In this document: piece by piece, positions 12,301 through 23,400 of the stretch
Numbering within the stretch: the first letter of the stretch is position 1
How the letters are laid out: every line of letters begins with the position of its first letter
From: Dioscorea cayenensis subsp. rotundata
Taxonomy: Eukaryota; Streptophyta; Magnoliopsida; Dioscoreales; Dioscoreaceae
DNA length: 64,000 nt
Direction of reading: 5' to 3'
Assembly (NCBI RefSeq): GCF_009730915.1
Contig: NC_052496.1
Span: 667,875-731,874, forward strand
Translations under genes and position numbers: made by a program
Notes under the pieces: generated by a model
The model's database searches: none
Seen by the model: only the letters and a program-made list of their open reading frames with translations
What the model was told of the DNA's origin: nothing

Positions 12301-13360
12301 TCAAAAATTCAACGTCTCAACAAGCAGAAGTAGACTGCAGATTTTGGAAAAAAAGGGGGTTGCCCATAAAATTATAAAAGACAAACCAAAAGATCATGTA
12401 ACCAAATATCAAGCATACCTGCAGACGCATTTCAGATTCTGTGAATACTCCAATGCGTCTCAGGTGGCCAACAATACGGAGACATTCTGGCAACTGCAGA
12501 TGATCAAGATAACATCAACGATAAGTTACATACATATTCAGGGAAAGGGAATGGGGGGCCATTGCTTTTAGAAAGCAAATTTTGAAGCTCAGGATCACTT
12601 GATAAACCAGCACGGACTATTTAGAATACTGATTCTTAACAAGGATGAAACAATGGTCATAATATTATGAGCAAATACATAAAATATTTCATATGTTTAT
12701 ATAAAAAACAAACTACATCAAACAACTTCTGAAAATACTTGTAATTACCTGAATATTTGATCTAAGTTTCTGAAGAAGCTGAGAAAGCATAGATTGTGTT
12801 GTCTGCTTGACTTCTGCTGCTAGTGCCTGAATGACAGGTAACCTTGATTCCAAGAATCAAATGCTTGATAATGTTATGAATCTACGGCTCAATTGTAACA
12901 GAAACTGTTTATCAAAGTAAATAACAACAATAGCAACAAAAATGATAGTGAACTTACTCTGTATGCATCTTTGACAGTTTGTTGACAAAAGCTTCTAAAT
13001 CAAGAGCTTCATCATAATTTCCATTACGTATGCATCTAAGAAGAAAATAATGAAAGCAACTTTAAGAAAATTCTCAACAGAACCAAGTTAAAGGAAAATT
13101 TTATTATGACATCAAAAATTTATGCGCAACAGAGGTTTCAAAGCAACAAATAATAGAAGTTATAAATTTACGTTTACTCCAAGTGTGGATAATTCAAACC
13201 ATCTACTGTGACCATTTCATTAACCAAGGAGGGCTCTACAAACATATGTGGCTAATGGAATCCTCAAGTTGGGCAAAAAAATCAAGCAATTGACACGAAT
13301 TACACTGTTGTAAGTAAATTCTAGAAATCAGCAATGAGTCCAAGATCCCAAGAAAAAATG

Positions 13361-13393
<33 letters not shown>

Positions 13394-14838
13394 CTTTAAC
13401 TCAATAAAGCAGCTGATGTGATGAATAATGCAGCTTAAATTCAAATATATCATCAACAAGCAGAAACAGAATAGCAACTTATTGACTAAATAAATACAAC
13501 GGAAACCCCCTTTAGAATTACATAAGTCATTCAAATTAAAAACTTTATCTTAATGCTCGATCAAGACATACGTATCCATAAGCTGTGGTATTTCAAGCAA
13601 GTCAAGCAACGTGCTATGATTGGCTAATAATGTCTGATTAATTTTTCGCTCCTCCAGAATTTGTTGGGCAGATTCAACAAACTCAGTACAACCAGAAGTG
13701 AGATTTGGAATCTCAGTTATCTGCAATGGAACAAAGAAATGGTCAAACAGAACTGCTTCCAGGCCACTGCTAAACATAATTCTAACATCTAATGTGCATT
13801 CACAAAAATATTGCAGTCCAAAATGAAATGCAGTCATAAGTGCAAGGGCATTTCATGATTGAAAAATTATAATAATAATAAAGTGGGAGAAATTCAGAAC
13901 AAAGAGAAATAACATGTCTGGAAGTGACTAAAAAAACAAAAATGTGGTCTGCCACATCTCACAAAACCATAGGTTCAAAACACAGAACTCATGTAAGAAC
14001 ACAATATGGCTAAAAATTTCTCAACAATTGAATGCATCATCAGCTAAATCACGACAATAGAAACAGAAAAACACTTTATGTTAGAGCAAATGACAATATA
14101 ACAAACCTAAATACAAACTCTACCACGGATATCAGTAAAAAAGGATCCATTCTCTGAGAATAATTTCAGTTTATTTTATAACATGCACTGCATGAAAAAA
14201 GTTAGATGCCAAACAAATTGGGCGTCCTACAGAGAATAGTCCTTATGTTCAGATGCATTGAAATCCAAACTCTCAATATCTAATCACAGAACACAAGAAC
14301 AACACTAGCACAAGCTAATGCTATCCAGCCTGAACGTATAATACAACACTTCCATTTCTAGATTAAGGATTGCTTGAAGTCAATTATTCTATTTCAACTA
14401 ACAAGAGAACAGAGTTTCTGATCAAAGAGACAGAGAGAAGAGAGCGAGAATACCAGTGACTCGAGGTGCTTGTCAAAGTCCGTAAGCTTCTCACGAATGA
14501 ACGATAAAGCTTCCGACGCAGATATGAAAGCCCCGTAGTTCCCGACGGCCACCTCCTGCATCTGCCTCCGGATCCGCTCAGCGTCCACGCGGAGGAGCTC
14601 CGGCTCCTGCAATGACAACGATAGATCCACAACCCAGAATATCTAAACAACGAATCACAAAGCCAGAGAGAAAGGGAAGAGAATGGAAGAATACTTTGTG
14701 CAGGCGATCAAGGGTGAAGGAGAGGAGCTCCGAGACGTAAGGCTGTTGGACAGCGCTGGAGAGAGTGAGAAGTCCCGCTATCGCCATGGCTGCTTCCTCG
14801 TCCTCTCCTCCTCCTGGATTCCTCTTCTCGATCTCCAT
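9349..14838 (-). CDS. COG8: Conserved oligomeric Golgi complex subunit 8 (COG8/Dor1)
   Basis: Twelve exons on the minus strand: 14838-14695, 14606-14454, 13720-13572, 13035-12958, 12842-12749, 12493-12419, 11957-11661, 11369-11302, 11216-11162, 10520-10382, 9894-9710 and 9624-9349. Phases are consistent and give 570 aa, the usual length for plant COG8. Diagnostic stretches are [20 protein letters not shown] near the N-terminus, [85 protein letters not shown] and [11 protein letters not shown]. The C-terminal tail (after about residue 510) is low-complexity and poorly conserved. COG8 is a lobe B subunit of the eight-subunit complex that tethers retrograde vesicles at the Golgi. The gene is head-to-head with the SUVH gene, with 566 bp between the start codons. 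The start ATG (14838) fits because nothing upstream in frame resembles the family. Confidence 0.93.
10600..11070. repeat. About four diverged ~122-bp tandem copies in a COG8 intron
   Basis: The landmark ccaataaacttcaat recurs at 10656, 10778 and 10901, with a weaker fourth copy near 11022. Each is followed by related blocks (acaaattacagttcagctaaaatg, then a gaaacgaagagac-like block). The period is about 122 bp. The array lies wholly in the intron between 10521 and 11161. Confidence 0.85.
11464..11547. repeat. Perfect 42-bp tandem duplication in a COG8 intron
   Basis: The unit beginning agtgaccaagaaacataac occurs at 11464-11505 and again identically at 11506-11547, inside the intron between exons 11957-11661 and 11369-11302. 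Confidence 0.9.
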
Positions 14839-14872
14839 GGGAGCAAGCCCAAGCTCGAGATCTATAGATCTA

Positions 14873-14909
<37 letters not shown>

Positions 14910-15404
14910 GAGACCCCAGTCTAATAGGATCGGGTTGTTAGCTTTCGGATCCGACCCGTTTAGAATTAATTAAAAATTTATATTTATAGTATTTTTTTTT
15001 TTCTCTATGAATAGATTAATAATTATTATGTATAGAATATACAAAGTTAAAAATAAATTTGATCTTTTTAATTTGATTTTTGTAGGACCATTTAATTCTA
15101 TTATAAATATAATCTCTTGTGGTATAATATGATATTAGATATAAAATATTTAAAAAATTATACCATTTTTAAAGTTAATTATTATTTAATAAAAATTTGG
15201 GAAAAAGGATTTCGCTGTTTTTCAAGGGGCGGGAAGTAAAAACTCCATCACTTAATTGGCTTCAGATGAAACGAATTTGGGGAAGAACGCCCTCTAAATT
15301 CGTCTCTTGGAACCCTAGCGACCACTGGTTTCTCGTTTGATTCTAGGTTTGCATCGTTTCTCCATCTCCTATCGAATTTGGGAAGGAATTGAGGAGTTTG
15401 AATC
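14839..15404. promoter_or_regulatory. Shared divergent promoter region COG8 / SUVH
   Basis: 566 bp separate two start codons on opposite strands. The COG8 side carries a (CT)n tract at 14879-14907, which is (GA)n in COG8 leader orientation. The centre is AT-rich (14960-15190). The SUVH side has a more GC-rich leader (15225-15404). No clear TATA box was found for either gene, consistent with a housekeeping bidirectional promoter. This is an inference from spacing. Confidence 0.55.
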
Positions 15405-18400
15405 ATGGCGGATGATCCTCCGGTCAAGTACAAGCGGAGGAGAGTGTCAGCCATTAGGCACTTCCCCAAGGGTTGCGGTCCTCACGCCCCGAAGCTTGCC
15501 GATTTGGTGAATCCCGCGGAAGAAATTCATCCAACTTCTGTTCCAGATGATCCGGTTTTAGTATCCGCTACTAAGGAAGTGTCGCTTCCCCAGGAATTTG
15601 AGAAGGCGGCTTCGGATCGGACGGGGCTTGATGAGTCTTTGAAGGTATTTAATGGAGAATCCGTGGATTTGATTGTTGGTGATGGAGGTGCTCCATCGGA
15701 GGCTGTTGGAGGTGAAGAAAAGATGGATGTGGAGGTCGGTAAGGCGAAAGAGCTTGTTTTGAAGATGTATCCTCCTCCCAGGAGACGGAAAGTCTCGGCG
15801 ATTAGGACTTTTCCTGCTGGTTGTGGAAGCAAAGCTCCTCCGCTGATGAAGGCTTTGGAAGATGAGAGTTTGATTGTGAGAGGAAATGAGAATGTTGAAT
15901 TAGATGGAAGAATTGTGGAAAACACTGGAAGCAGACTTGTTGATCCAGCTCCAGCTACTCATGTGGGCAAAAGCATGGAAGCGGAGGAGAAGCACAATGG
16001 GAAGGAAATTGAATGTGTTGAGAAGGTTAACAAAGATGATGAGATTGGTCTGGACACTAATGATTCTCCAAAAGCCAAGAGTGCAGAGGGTGTTCAAAAG
16101 CTTGTGGTGAAGCCAAGGGATAATAGCAGGGAGTTTGGTTCTTCTTCTGTTGTTCTGAAGGTTGGTGATGTGGATGGCCGGAAGCTTGAGAGCGACAGTG
16201 AGATTGGTCGGGATGGTTCTGAGTCTCCAAAGGTCAGCAATGTGGATGGTGACCAGAAGCTTGATGTGAAACCAGGGGATAATGAGAAGGTCGTTGAGTC
16301 TGCTTCTGTTGTTCAGAAGGATGCTAATGTGGATGTTCTGAAGAAGCTTGCATTGAAGCAGAAAGTAGTGGATAAAAGCTCAAACCAGGTTGTTGTTCCT
16401 GTTGGTGAGGTTGAGGTTGAGGAAAAGGGGAATGCCACCAAACAAGCCAAAGAGAGAACTATAGAAAATATGGGCCTGGTTTGTGTCCGGTCTTTGGAAA
16501 ACATTCATTCGAGAGAGAATGTTGCTGAAGGAGAAGGCAAGAAGATGACTTTAAATAGGTCAGTTTCGGAGAAGAAGATGGAAGTGGATAACTTGAAACA
16601 TGATGCCAAGAGTACTAAATTTGGATTACAAGAGAACAGGCCTTTTCAGCTAGATGCCACATCCCCATCTAGAATTAAAATAGTTGACAGAGATGGTTCT
16701 AGTTTGCCAGAAAGAGAAGAAGACAGCAGATGTTTGATGATTCGAAAAAACACTAAGAAGCTCGCCCGTAAGTCCTTGGTTAGATCCCAGGAGAAAAGTA
16801 TTGTTCTGTCTGCCCAAGAGCAGGAGGATTTGGTAAGTTATGCGGATAGGTTGATTGTTCAGGCTCTAACGTCCGCTGAAAACTGCCCATGGAAGCAGGG
16901 CAAGAAACCTATAAAAAGTGGATCTCAGACTGTTCAGGCTCTTACGACCGCTGAAAACTGCCCATGGAAGCAGGGCAAGAAACCTATAAAAAGTAGATCT
17001 CAGACTGTTACCCCAAAGAACAAAGTGAAGAGAAATGGAAAAGCGTCTGGCAAGCTCTCTGCTGGAGTGGCTAGTTCTCAGGGTACGAGTTTAGTAGCTG
17101 TAAATGATGAAAATGGTTCATTGCATTGGGAGGATGAAATTAGACAAGCACTTGTTGCACATAAAAAAACTCGCCAATTTGATGTCACCTTGACTCCATT
17201 GGGTCCTTCCATGCCGTGTCCTCCTGAAAGTGGTGGTAATGAAGGGGTTGTCACTCGAAACAGTGTGAAGAAAACGCTGCGATTATTTCAGGTGATTGTC
17301 CGGAAGCTCTTGCAGAGAGAAGAATCCAAAAGAGCGGACCCAAACCGGGGTAACAGGATTGATTTGATGGCAGCTAATATTCTTAAGGAGCATAATGAGT
17401 GGGTGAACAAAGGGAAGAATTTTGTTGGAGTGGTTCCTGGAGTGGAAGTCGGTGATGAATTCCACTACAGGGTTGAACTATCCATTATTGGTCTCCACCG
17501 ACCATTTCAAGGTGGGATAGATGCGACCAAGTTGGGTGATATAAATGTTGCAACAAGTATTGTGGCTTCTGGTGGCTATCCTGATGATTTAGACAGTTCA
17601 GAATCTTCAGATGTCTTGATTTATTCTGGTTCTGGAGGGAATCCTCAGAAAGGTGAGATACAGGGTAGTGATCAAAAGCTTGAGCGTGGTAATCTGGCAC
17701 TAAAGAACAGTATAGAGACCAAGACACCAGTTCGAGTGATCTATGGTTTTAAGGAGACTAAGGCAAGCGAGTCTCACGATTCAAAACCAAAGTTAGTCTC
17801 GACGTTTACATATGATGGCTTGTACCTTGTGGAGAGTTACTGGAAAGAGAGAGGCAAACATGGTGATGTTTTTAAGTTCAGGCTGAGAAGGATACCTGGA
17901 CAACCAGACATTGGTCTGAAAGAAGTGAAGAAATCAAAGAAATTGAAAGAACGTGAAGGACTATGTGTTAAAGACATATCCAATGGGAAGGAGATCATCC
18001 CCATTTGTGTTATTAATAATATTGATAGTGACCAGCCACTGCCTTTCAAGTACATCACCAAGGTCATAGCTCCTTCATGGTATATCCCGACCCCTCCAGT
18101 TGGCTGTGAATGCACTAATGGGTGCTTAGATTCAGTTAACTGTGCTTGTGCGATTAAGAATGGAGGGGAAATTCCTTATAACTTCAGTGGTGCCATTATC
18201 CAAGCAAAGCCTCTTGTTTATGAGTGCGGCCCCTCCTGCAAGTGTCCTCCATCCTGCAGTAACAGGGTTAGTCAGCATGGTATCAAAATACCTCTTGAGG
18301 TCTTCAAAACCAGATCAAGAGGCTGGGGAGTGAGATCCTTGTCTTCCATACAATCAGGTAGTTTCATCTGTGAGTACATTGGAGAGCTACTCCAGGAATC

Positions 18401-18812
18401 AGAAGCTGAACAACGGTGCAACGATGAGTATCTTTTTGATATTGGCCATAACTATGATGATCAGGCTCTCTGGGAGGGCCTGCCAACTCTCATTCCGGCC
18501 TTGCAGTCTAACCCTCTTGGTGAAGTCAAGGAAGATTCTGGCTTTACTATTGATGCAGCTGACTGTGGAAATGTTGGGCGATTCATCAATCACAGCTGCT
18601 CTCCAAACCTCTATGCCCAAAATGTCCTCTATGACCATGATGACAAGAGAATTCCTCACATAATGTTTTTTGCTGCTGATAATATCCCACCACTTCAAGA
18701 GTTGACATATCACTACAACTACACAATCGATCAGGTTCGTGATTCTGAGGGTAACATAAAACGAAAAGATTGCTATTGTGGCGCTCCTGATTGCACTGGC
18801 AGACTTTACTAA
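15405..18812 (+). CDS. SUVH-type histone H3K9 methyltransferase (SRA-preSET-SET), SUVH5/6-like
   Basis: A single 1135-aa reading frame without introns, as in many SUVH genes. The long, basic and acidic N-terminus carries two copies of an RR.VSAIR.FP.GCG motif (about residues 12-25 and 129-143) and a 25-residue tandem duplication (nt 16857-16931 and 16932-17006). The SRA/YDG domain is at about 668-815 (GVVPGVEVGDEFHYRVEL, TFTYDGLYLVESYW). The Cys-rich pre-SET begins with CECTNGC at about 901. The SET domain contains SRGWGVRSL, FICEYIGELL and NHSCSPN at 1062-1068. The post-SET ends CYCGAPDCTGRLY at 1123-1135. All catalytic and zinc-binding elements are present, so the enzyme looks functional. 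Known role of the family: binds methylated DNA through SRA and writes H3K9me1/2, in a loop with CMT3-type DNA methyltransferases. The length and N-terminal motif favour the SUVH5/6 branch over SUVH1/3 or SUVH4. Confidence 0.95.
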   Translation: MADDPPVKYKRRRVSAIRHFPKGCGPHAPKLADLVNPAEEIHPTSVPDDPVLVSATKEVSLPQEFEKAASDRTGLDESLKVFNGESVDLIVGDGGAPSEAVGGEEKMDVEVGKAKELVLKMYPPPRRRKVSAIRTFPAGCGSKAPPLMKALEDESLIVRGNENVELDGRIVENTGSRLVDPAPATHVGKSMEAEEKHNGKEIECVEKVNKDDEIGLDTNDSPKAKSAEGVQKLVVKPRDNSREFGSSSVVLKVGDVDGRKLESDSEIGRDGSESPKVSNVDGDQKLDVKPGDNEKVVESASVVQKDANVDVLKKLALKQKVVDKSSNQVVVPVGEVEVEEKGNATKQAKERTIENMGLVCVRSLENIHSRENVAEGEGKKMTLNRSVSEKKMEVDNLKHDAKSTKFGLQENRPFQLDATSPSRIKIVDRDGSSLPEREEDSRCLMIRKNTKKLARKSLVRSQEKSIVLSAQEQEDLVSYADRLIVQALTSAENCPWKQGKKPIKSGSQTVQALTTAENCPWKQGKKPIKSRSQTVTPKNKVKRNGKASGKLSAGVASSQGTSLVAVNDENGSLHWEDEIRQALVAHKKTRQFDVTLTPLGPSMPCPPESGGNEGVVTRNSVKKTLRLFQVIVRKLLQREESKRADPNRGNRIDLMAANILKEHNEWVNKGKNFVGVVPGVEVGDEFHYRVELSIIGLHRPFQGGIDATKLGDINVATSIVASGGYPDDLDSSESSDVLIYSGSGGNPQKGEIQGSDQKLERGNLALKNSIETKTPVRVIYGFKETKASESHDSKPKLVSTFTYDGLYLVESYWKERGKHGDVFKFRLRRIPGQPDIGLKEVKKSKKLKEREGLCVKDISNGKEIIPICVINNIDSDQPLPFKYITKVIAPSWYIPTPPVGCECTNGCLDSVNCACAIKNGGEIPYNFSGAIIQAKPLVYECGPSCKCPPSCSNRVSQHGIKIPLEVFKTRSRGWGVRSLSSIQSGSFICEYIGELLQESEAEQRCNDEYLFDIGHNYDDQALWEGLPTLIPALQSNPLGEVKEDSGFTIDAADCGNVGRFINHSCSPNLYAQNVLYDHDDKRIPHIMFFAADNIPPLQELTYHYNYTIDQVRDSEGNIKRKDCYCGAPDCTGRLY
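16857..17006 (+). repeat. 75-bp in-frame tandem duplication within SUVH
   Basis: Two adjacent 75-bp units (16857-16931 and 16932-17006) differ at only about three bases and encode two copies of a 25-residue block containing AENCPWKQGKKPIKS. They lie just before the basic linker that precedes the SRA domain. Confidence 0.95.
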
Positions 18813-20427
18813 GACTTGACTCTAGATGTGAATCAACTTCCGTACTTTGGGATATTGGAGAGCTTCTTATGATGATGGCATGTTGATGTATCTTTCCAAG
18901 ATGAGCCTGAAAGGTAACTTGTTTATGTGAAATGTCTTCTTGATGTAGCCTTAACTAACCTCTCATTTTATCAACTTAAGCTTTTGACTTTAATTGGTTT
19001 CCTTGCAATATGACTATCTAAAATAGACTTGGTTGTATCAAAGGGTGTATTGTAATTACTAATAGTCTAACATCTGGGTTAATGAGTTTGAACTTGAATG
19101 TATACATATATATCTAAGTCTTTCTTGCCATCAAAAGCTTTTGCGTTGCATTTGATTTAAATAATATGTTTGGTTTACATCGAAGTATCATAGCTTGTGT
19201 CATTAATTCTGCCTCATGTACATAAACTTTCCAGTTTAACTCGAATTGTTTATTGAATCACTTTAACTCACAAGCTAGGAACATAATAGGTTTTGCATAA
19301 CCAAATTGTTTGTTATGTATCTCTTATCAATTTCTCAGCACTGAAAATTTTATGTATCATTTCTTTTGTTTCTTTTATAATGCATCAACTAAGCATTGCT
19401 GTGTTGTTCCTGCTCTGTTTTATTTTGGGTAAATATGCAAGTCATCAAACTGCATTGTTTCCCCTTTTTCCTATGAGCTTGCAAAACTATTGACATTCTT
19501 GATGAGCATTTCTTCTGTAACATTGAAAATACCATGTCTTTGCAGTGACCAACATATATCTGTTACCTGGGTACTCTGGAGGTGTAGATGTTTCGTTTTT
19601 CTGCTTATCCATTTGGATCAGTAACTTTTGATACAATTACAATGAAGTTTGTAAACTCAAGAGTTGCTTCTTACCTGCTCTGACTGTATCATCCTACTTC
19701 TGGTTTTGTTGTAGTCAAATGGTTTTAATAGAACATCTAGCAAAGAAGATTTGTTCACATCTCATGTCTATTTATTCAGTGTGGTTTGCTTTTGTTTAAC
19801 TAACTAGTTCTTTGATCTTGCGCTAAATTTGCAGAAATCTCATTTGATATGTTTGTTCAATGTTAGAATGATTGAATGGACATTGAATGTTAGCACGTTT
19901 TCACCTGCCAAGCTGTGATCATAACCATTCCTGTTGGTAAGTGCATGTGCTTGAAAAATCTTTTCTTGTTGGTGACAAAGTTGGAACCTCTTGATAATTA
20001 TTGTTATCACCCATAATAAAAGACTCATTTATAATCAATATAATTGCACTTTTGATCCTGAAAACATTCTTTATTTTAGTTTAAGATTGGACAACATTTT
20101 TCAGTATATAGGTCTAAATTCGAGACCACTTTATTTTTTTTTTTTTAGGTTGAATGACCAAAGCCAAAAATATGGATATAATATTCATCACCAAAAGTGT
20201 GGTGTCACAGTTATTATCTGATTCATTTTCTTCTGCTATATTTTTCCCTTCGTCCAGACAAGAAAGTCAGGAAATAAGTGCAATATAACTTTCGCAACAA
20301 AATAAACTCGACACTTTCTGATGAACATATATATATATACACAATCAAAACTTTATTTATTGTATGTAACAAAATCAAATAAGGATAGCCTAATTACATG
20401 CAGAAAATAGTAGAGAAAGAAAGATAC
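18813..20427. other. SUVH 3' UTR and convergent spacer
   Basis: AT-rich, T-biased sequence without coding signal. The first part should be the SUVH 3' UTR; gaaag then gtaacttg at 18910-18921 could be a UTR donor. The last part (about 20280-20427) is the LCYE 3' UTR on the other strand. The two genes converge here. No RNA gene was recognised. Confidence 0.5.
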
Positions 20428-23400
20428 TTAGAGAGTGAAGTATGTCTTCAGCATGGTAGCTCCAGTAGGATCAGAAACCAGATGTCTGACAAGGCACATT
20501 CTCAAACTGTTCGGTGCTATGACAAACATATAGAAAGCAAAATATATGAGATCTACTGATGAAAGAGTGGAGCCAAGAAAACCCTGCCACATCCTGCAAA
20601 AACAATTTCTGGATCTAAGAAAGCAGCGAAGAATAGAGTTTGGTTGGTGTTGAAGTTCAGAGTTCATTAGCATCAAACTCACCAACTCGGTAAGCGGAAA
20701 AATGTTTGAAAGAATATTCTGATGCCTTCGATGTCCAATTGTGTGATCAATGCTAAACCAAAAAGAAAAAATGCTCTCTGACGTTTCCTTTCTTGTGGCC
20801 ATAGAGTTTTCCAGGCTAATTTCAAACAAAGTATATTAGTATGAAATCATAACAATGTATGTGCAGGCCACGTATTGTAAGTAGATTGAATTTCTATATG
20901 CCATTCCTAGATACTGTATATGACAAGATTTAAATTGTATGAATGAAATAAAAGTGTGTTCAGTAGCTTCAATATGGCAAGATTCTATTTTATGTTCATT
21001 ATTTGGCATCAAGTTTATACACAAGGCTAGGAGATTTTGTTCGAAATATACTGGCAAAGAAAACTGTATAAACACTAGATTTATTGGAGCTTCATACCTA
21101 GTGTTGAAGGGTTAATTGTACTTCCAATCAGACTATTTTGTTCGGAATAGAGCTTCCTAGTTAATATATTTGCTATTGCGGAAGCATAAGCAGGTGCTTC
21201 AGATAAGGATCGCACAACTGAATATCCTGTTATCAGACACCTGATTAATCATGGTTGCCAGTTAAGTCAGAAGGATATGGATTGAAACATGGAGTAGACA
21301 TACCTGTTGCTGGATGCACCATGCTTGCTGCAGCGCCAAATGCAAGGTTTTTTTGTTCTGTGTTTGGCAGTGATCCACCAACAGGGATGTAAGACCATTC
21401 CTGGAAATATGTTAGATATTTCAATCATCCAAGTTTTCAGAGTCTTGACTGCTTTAAAGAAAGACTAGAATCCAGGTTGAAAGTCTAATTTATAAACTCA
21501 AGATTAAGCATTTGGTAAAACAGATGCATCACGAAAACGCCTTGATATTAAAACTTTGCCATGACAAGTCACGCAGAAGAAAATATGTTAGTATTAAGAA
21601 AAGCTTGATGTTATTTGAACATTGGATGTTACAGTGATTGATGTGATACAGTTGAATATTATCTTCTAAATGGATCTTGTAACTTGCTTTCCCCAATAGA
21701 TTAGAAATAAGTTTTTCACATTAGAAACGTGATAATGGTCCCATTGCTCCTATGATAATATTTTACCTCCTCATAGACTTTTGTTATTCGAATACCCATG
21801 GTATCCAACCGCAACATGAGTTTTTCCTTGAGAAGATCAAAAGGCATGGCATCTCTGGATGCCAAACATGTTTCCTGTATCAGAACTTTCAAATATGAAC
21901 ACTACAGCCCAAACAAAGAGAAAGCTTGAAGGATTTAGATTGAAATGACAACAAACCTCAAAAAAAACTTTTGTGGCTGTCATGGGCATGACGTAAAGAA
22001 ATGTGGGATATATTTCCTCCGGCAATTCTTTTTTCTCTTTCACACAGTCTCTGTAGTCCATGAAAACCATTAAGCTGGGATCATATGGATTGTTTTCCAC
22101 CTGAAAATAGAAAATGGGAACTGAAAGAATGGATAGCTAATAATGGAAGGAAATTATCAGGAATAAATGTTTTGATCATAATTTGTGAAATGAAGTAACA
22201 GTTTCATTGTTTCACATACTGCTTGTTTCAACGAAATGAGTTTTCTTCAGGGCAGTATAATCCATAACACTGTGAATAGTATGATCAAAGATAATATTAC
22301 TTAAGATTTGTTTTTTATATGTCCTGTTGCATGTTATGTTATATGCTGGAAAAGGAACTGCCAAACACGGAGGAGAAATGCAGTGTATGATGAAAAGACA
22401 AAAATGCAAAAAACATGAAAGACTTGCTAATAAAGATCATTATGCTGACACATTGAAATTGCTAGAGAGTGAGCATGTGTCCTACCTCAACTTCAACACC
22501 ATATGCAGTCTGCACAGAAACACGTGGCCCGCCTACCTCATACTGGAGAAGCTTTCCAGAAGCTGCTCCAGAAGCAACAGTAGCAAGCCTGTAAATTCTG
22601 ATGTTAGGCATGTGTAATTAGCAACTAAAATTCACAATAACCAACCAACCTGCAAGGAATATTCAAGCCTCCTTCACAGACCACAACACTACAACCATCA
22701 TTTGCTTCAATGATCTTATCCACTTTTGAGTCAAGGTAGTGAACACCAAACTCATGACACCTAGATGGATTTGGCACAACAGCTTTTACAAGAGCAACCA
22801 GCATTGTGAAACTTAAGAAATTGAGTAAAAGAAGGAAGGATGATGTTTACCTTCTTATCAACTCTTCATGCAACAGATGCCGACTGACTCTTCCATATGC
22901 ACGGCCAATTAGGATTGGATCGTTACTGTCAAGATACACAATTGTATCTCTCCAAACATGCTCAATACAGTTTTCTAATCCAAGATCTGAAGGAAGAGTT
23001 TAAGATCATAATGAATGCAACATGAATGGGCCCCTCTAATAGAAGCAAAATTTAGAAGTTCATCATGCAACACTATGAAAAACACCACAGTGCCTCTTCC
23101 ACTGATGAAGTTCATCACTTCATCATGTAACATAGCTGAACGTATTCCAGTTGTTGTACATGTGTATATGAAGTGATGAACGGATTAACTCATTCCCAAC
23201 ATTAGAATATAATGTCATGTTAGTTAATTGTCATTTCATTAGCTTCTAATTTGGAAGAGCACAGTTGCAGCTGGTTTCCTAACCCGCAAAACCTTTCAAT
23301 TTTCCAAATTATGACTCCACCAAGCTTTTTTAATAAAATAATGAATAGATAAGGCTCTGCTTTCCACTTGACAAAGAAGTTGGAGATCCTTCCTGTTAGA

